Assembly (NCBI GenBank): GCA_049646585.1
Contig: JBARWC010000151.1
Location: forward strand, 1 to 18,309
DNA from: G025836975 sp049646585
GTDB lineage: Bacteria; Pseudomonadota; Gammaproteobacteria; Burkholderiales; Burkholderiaceae_B
Direction of reading: 5' to 3'
DNA length: 18,309 nt
A program made the position numbers and the translations under genes. The notes under the pieces are model-generated. The model made no database searches, was not told the origin of the DNA, and saw nothing but the letters and a program-made list of their open reading frames with translations. Below, piece by piece: positions 15,248-18,309 of the stretch. Positions within the stretch are counted from its first letter, which is position 1; every line of letters starts with the position of its first letter.

Positions 15248-15267
15248 CCGCCGCGATTCGACGGCGG
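15248..15267. terminator. Weak GC hairpin between convergent mutase and glycosyltransferase genes
   Basis: CCGCCG (15248-15253) and CGGCGG (15262-15267) can pair over an eight-base loop in the 40-base gap between the two convergent stops. There is no T tract on either side and the stem is only six pairs, so it may be chance in GC-rich DNA. No better terminator is visible in the gap. Confidence 0.25.
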
Positions 15268-15275
15268 CGCGGCAT

Positions 15276-17627
15276 TCAGCTGCCGTCCACCAAGGTTTGG
15301 TAGATATCCAGGTGGGCTTGGGCCACCTGGCCGATGTCGAACTCCCTTTCGGCCAGGCGTCGGCCTTCCGCCCCCATCTTGCGTCGCAGATCGCCGTCGC
15401 CGGCCAGCCTTAGCACCGCCTGCGCCAGCGCCCGGGCATCGCGCGCGGGCACCAGCAGGCCCGACATGTCCGGCTCGATCGCATCGCGGCAGCCCGGCAC
15501 GTCGGTCGTGACCACGGCGCGGCCGCAAGCCGCCGCCTCGACCAGCGACTTGGGCAAGCCTTCGCGGTAGGAAGGCAGCACGACGATATGGGCATCGCCA
15601 TACAGGCCGGCGATATCGGACCGCTCGCCCAGGCACTGCACCACGCCTTCCTGGCGCCAGCTTTCGAATTGCTCCATGCTGATGCTGGCCGGATTGCCGG
15701 GATCGGGGCTGCCGGCCAGCACCCAGCGCAAGCCGCTGGGATCGGACGCCGTCATGCGCGCCGCCTCGACGAATTCCCGCACGCCCTTGTCGTGCAGCAG
15801 GCGCGCGGCCATGATGGCAACGGGCGGCCTGTCGGGTTCCGGACGGGCCTGGAATTCGTTCAGATCGACGCCCGACCCGCGTATCAGCACCACCTGCTCG
15901 GGCCTGACCACGCCCGCCTTGCTCAAGACGTCGCGATCATTCGCATTCTGGAAAATCACGCGGCTGTTGCGATGGCCCAGCGCCAGGCGGTACAGCAAGG
16001 TGGCGGCCATGCGCAGGAAGTCCACGCCTCCCGCCGGCCGCGTGAAAATGAAACCCAGGCCGGAAATGGCCGCAACGTAGGCCGGCACGCCGGCCAGCCG
16101 GGCGGCGATCCCGCCATACAGCACAGGCTTGATGGTGACGGCATGCACCACTTGCGGCCGCAAGCGGCGAAACAAAGCCCACAGCGCGTACACGCTGCGC
16201 ATCTCTTGCAGCGGGTTCTTGCCGCTGCGCGACATGGGCAGGGCATGGTGCTCGAAACCCAGCGACACGATGCGCGCCACCGACGGGCCGTCCATGGTGG
16301 CCACATGCACGTCGAAGCCCTCTTCCCTGGCCCGCTGGGCCAGCGGCAGGCGATGCGACAAGAAAAAAGCCGGGTTGTTCACCACGAACAGCAGGCGGCG
16401 GGCCGATGCGCCGCCCTGCTGTCCCGCCAAGCCGGACGGCCCGGGGCGGCGTGGAAAATCGGCCGCCAAGCGGCGCCACACCACATGGTAGGCATCGACC
16501 ATGGCTTCCTGGCTGAACATGCCGCCTACGCGCTCCCGACCGCGCGCCACGCGGTCGGCAAGCTCGGCCGTGCCCAAGGCCTGGACGGCTTGATCGATGG
16601 CCGCCGACAAGGCGGCCGCATTCCGCGCGGGCGCCAGCCAACCCGAATCTCCCAAGATAAGGGCGGCGTCGCCCACGTCGGTTGCCACGCAGGCCACACC
16701 GCTGGCCATGGCCTCGGCCACCACATTGGGAAAGCCTTCGGCGCGGCTGGACAGCACGTGCACGTCCAGCCCGTTCATCAAGCGGGGCACATCGTCGCGC
16801 CGACCCATCAGGATCACCTTGTCGCGCACGCCATGCTCATCCAGAAGCCGCAGCAATTCAGGATTGGAGACGTCCATGCCGTGGCCGATCAGGACGCAGC
16901 GCATGGCCGGAAAACGACGGGCGCTGAGCGCGAATGCGGCCAGCAGGTTGGCGTGATCCTTCAGCGGATTCCAGCGCGCCACACTGCCTATCACGGGCGC
17001 ATCGGCCGGCACGCCCCACTCTTCGCGAACGGCCGCGCGCGCCTGCGCATCGCCGCGCCAGCGCGATAGATCATAGCCATTGGGAATGACCAGCATGCGG
17101 TCGGCGCGATAGCCCCATTGGCGATGGCGCCGCGCGGCGTTCTCGGCGCAGGAAACAATGACCGCGGGCACACAGCCCGACAAGCGGGCGCTCAGCCAGG
17201 AAAACAACCGGGCTGACAAGCTGCTTTTGTGAAGGTCGGCGCCTGAATTGCGTATGCCCCAGGACACCGCCTTGACGCCCGCCAGCCGCGCCACGATGCC
17301 GCCTATCAGGTCCGCATGGTACATCCAGGTCTGGACCACGTCGGGATTCAATTCGCGCAAAAGGCGGTACAAACGCCAGAAGCCCTTGGCCATGCCGGCC
17401 GGGCCATTCATATGCAAGGTATGCACCGTGATGCCCGCCTCGCGCAGCCTGGGCCCGAACACGCCCAGCCCTCCCATGGAAATTACCTGGTGGCGATCCC
17501 CCTGGGTGGGGGCCGTCAGCAAACGGTGCAACACCGTTTCCGCTCCGCCCTGGCCCAGGCCCGAAATAATGTGAACCACCAGCAAGGGCGCGTCTTGCTG
17601 CTTACCGCCGTCCTGGCTAGCGCTCAT
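15276..17627 (-). CDS. Tandem fusion of two GT4 glycosyltransferases
   Basis: A 783-residue protein made of two complete GT-B enzymes. Domain A (about 14-388) starts LLVVHIISGLGQGGAETVL and has the donor-site E-x7-E motif EGFPNVVAE (297-305). Domain B (about 411-780) starts RRLLFVVNNPAFFLSHRLP, contains KPVLYGGIAARLAGVP, resembles PglA/WbpT-type N-acetylhexosaminyltransferases, and has EGLPKSLVE (689-697). A 20-residue Pro/Gly/Ala-rich linker joins them with no internal stop or likely internal start. The ATG overlaps the stop of the upstream glycosyltransferase as ATGA; longer readings upstream are only overlap. Both active-site motifs look intact, so it probably adds two successive sugars to a lipid-linked glycan at the inner membrane. 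Sugar identities cannot be read. Related enzymes are normally separate genes. Confidence 0.92.
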   Translation of the reverse strand: MSASQDGGKQQDAPLLVVHIISGLGQGGAETVLHRLLTAPTQGDRHQVISMGGLGVFGPRLREAGITVHTLHMNGPAGMAKGFWRLYRLLRELNPDVVQTWMYHADLIGGIVARLAGVKAVSWGIRNSGADLHKSSLSARLFSWLSARLSGCVPAVIVSCAENAARRHRQWGYRADRMLVIPNGYDLSRWRGDAQARAAVREEWGVPADAPVIGSVARWNPLKDHANLLAAFALSARRFPAMRCVLIGHGMDVSNPELLRLLDEHGVRDKVILMGRRDDVPRLMNGLDVHVLSSRAEGFPNVVAEAMASGVACVATDVGDAALILGDSGWLAPARNAAALSAAIDQAVQALGTAELADRVARGRERVGGMFSQEAMVDAYHVVWRRLAADFPRRPGPSGLAGQQGGASARRLLFVVNNPAFFLSHRLPLAQRAREEGFDVHVATMDGPSVARIVSLGFEHHALPMSRSGKNPLQEMRSVYALWALFRRLRPQVVHAVTIKPVLYGGIAARLAGVPAYVAAISGLGFIFTRPAGGVDFLRMAATLLYRLALGHRNSRVIFQNANDRDVLSKAGVVRPEQVVLIRGSGVDLNEFQARPEPDRPPVAIMAARLLHDKGVREFVEAARMTASDPSGLRWVLAGSPDPGNPASISMEQFESWRQEGVVQCLGERSDIAGLYGDAHIVVLPSYREGLPKSLVEAAACGRAVVTTDVPGCRDAIEPDMSGLLVPARDARALAQAVLRLAGDGDLRRKMGAEGRRLAEREFDIGQVAQAHLDIYQTLVDGS

Positions 17628-18309
17628 CCGGCCACCTCGCCCTGTTCCGAAACAGGCGGTAGAACCCTGGCCACGATCTCGTCCCAATTCTGCAATATCT
17701 GAGGCAGGCCGTAACGCTCCTGCACTGAAGCCGCCGCGTGCCGCCCCATGACCTCGCGCAGGGTGGAATCTTCCATAAGCTGGGCCATCGCGGCGCACAA
17801 GGCCGGCTGATCGCCCAAGGGCGTCAGCAAAGCGTACTTGCCATCCTGGCTAAGCTCTCTTGGGCCGCTGGGGCAATCCACCGTCACGCAGGCCCGCCCC
17901 AGAGCCATGGCTTCCAGCAGCACATTGGGAAAGCCCTCGACCTGTGAGGTCAGCACGAAGAGATCGGCCTTGGCCATTTCCCGCCAAGGCTGATCTGTGC
18001 GTCCAGGCAGCGAGATCCGTGCGCCCAGGCCGGTTTCCCGCGCCTGCTGAGTCAGCTCATCGCGCTGCGGCCCATCGCCCCATATGGCCAGATCCCAATC
18101 GGGATAATCGTTGGCCAAGGCCGCGAAAGCCTGGATCAGCGCATCGAAGCGCTTGAGCGGCACCAGCCTGCCCATGGCCAGGACCAGCCGCCGGTCCGCC
18201 GCGGGCGCCGCCGGCTCCATGGCAAGGTCGCGCAAATCGGGCGGCAGGGGGTTGGGCACGACTTCCAGCTTCTTTGCCCGGGGCACCATCCGGCGGAAGG
18301 CTTCAAGGC
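17624..18309 (-). CDS. GT4 glycosyltransferase, C-terminal part (runs off right edge)
   Basis: The visible 228 codons are the nucleotide-sugar-binding half of a GT-B enzyme. They contain LEVVPNPLPPDL (the inter-domain hinge), VLAMGRLVPLKRFDALIQAF, and the E-x7-E donor motif EGFPNVLLEAMALGRACV followed by CPSGPRE. The acceptor-binding N-terminal half lies beyond the window; the reading frame stays open to the last base, so the ATG at 18289 is internal. Its TGA overlaps the ATG of the fused glycosyltransferase gene. The two are thus one operon of a polysaccharide, O-antigen or glycoprotein locus. The CPSGPRE stretch is common in N-acetylgalactosaminyl- and galactosyltransferases of this family, but the sugar remains unassigned. 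Confidence 0.9.
   Translation of the reverse strand, partial: LEAFRRMVPRAKKLEVVPNPLPPDLRDLAMEPAAPAADRRLVLAMGRLVPLKRFDALIQAFAALANDYPDWDLAIWGDGPQRDELTQQARETGLGARISLPGRTDQPWREMAKADLFVLTSQVEGFPNVLLEAMALGRACVTVDCPSGPRELSQDGKYALLTPLGDQPALCAAMAQLMEDSTLREVMGRHAAASVQERYGLPQILQNWDEIVARVLPPVSEQGEVAG

Noticed and set aside
15588..17069. Open frame of 493 codons opposite the fused glycosyltransferase
   Set aside because: His/Gln/Gly-rich antisense shadow; the minus-strand frame has two clear GT4 domains.
17628..17798. Fifty-seven-residue N-terminal extension of the fused glycosyltransferase
   Set aside because: It overlaps the C-terminal coding part of the upstream glycosyltransferase and is Arg/Gly-rich; the ATGA junction at 17624-17627 is the natural start.
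1..18309. CRISPR arrays, tRNA or rRNA genes, insertion sequences, prophage or toxin-antitoxin genes
   Set aside because: Both strands were scanned by eye: no regularly spaced repeats, no tRNA-like cloverleaf with CCA, and no transposase, integrase or toxin motifs. Nearly all DNA is taken by recognised genes.

Overview
The window is about 18.3 kb of GC-rich, densely coding chromosome. It looks like a betaproteobacterium, most likely an Alcaligenaceae (Bordetella/Achromobacter/Pusillimonas type). The reasons are the codon usage, the lolB-TPR gene-mutM order, and the look of the homogentisate and AlgC-type proteins. That placement is from memory of the families, not from a search. I see no rRNA, tRNA, insertion sequence, CRISPR array or phage gene. 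No intergenic gap exceeds about 215 bases.

Layout. (1) 1-2081, minus strand: a signal-peptide TPR protein overlaps by ATGA the lipoprotein gene lolB, which runs off the left edge. (2) 2167-2994, plus: mutM, the DNA glycosylase for oxidised purines, divergent from the TPR gene. (3) 3073-8628, plus: a five-gene aromatic catabolic operon behind an AT-rich promoter with two direct repeats. It holds a metallo-beta-lactamase-fold protein with a degenerate metal site, an FAD aromatic hydroxylase, a 68-residue DUF2783 protein, hmgA and fahA. A strong hairpin terminator closes it. The operon can oxidise an aromatic compound, open the homogentisate ring and split fumarylacetoacetate to fumarate and acetoacetate. 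It has neither the usual 4-hydroxyphenylpyruvate dioxygenase nor a maleylacetoacetate isomerase.

(4) 8687-13632, minus: in transcription order, a GlcD/D2HGDH-type FAD dehydrogenase, an OmpR-family response regulator, its histidine kinase, and a membrane protein that joins a PAP2 phosphatase domain to an isoprenylcysteine-methyltransferase-like domain. The last three look like a two-component system driving an envelope lipid-modifying enzyme. (5) 13844-15235, plus: a phosphomannomutase/phosphoglucomutase of AlgC type, supplying sugar-1-phosphates. (6) 15276-18309, minus: two translationally coupled glycosyltransferase genes of a polysaccharide, O-antigen or protein-glycan locus that continues beyond the right edge. 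One of them is an unusual tandem fusion of two complete GT4 enzymes.

Most interesting points: the PAP2-ICMT fusion next to a two-component system (candidate lipid A or undecaprenyl phosphate remodelling), the tandem GT4-GT4 fusion, the metal-site-degenerate MBL protein tied to an FAD hydroxylase and DUF2783, and the repeat-bearing operator-like promoter in front of that operon.
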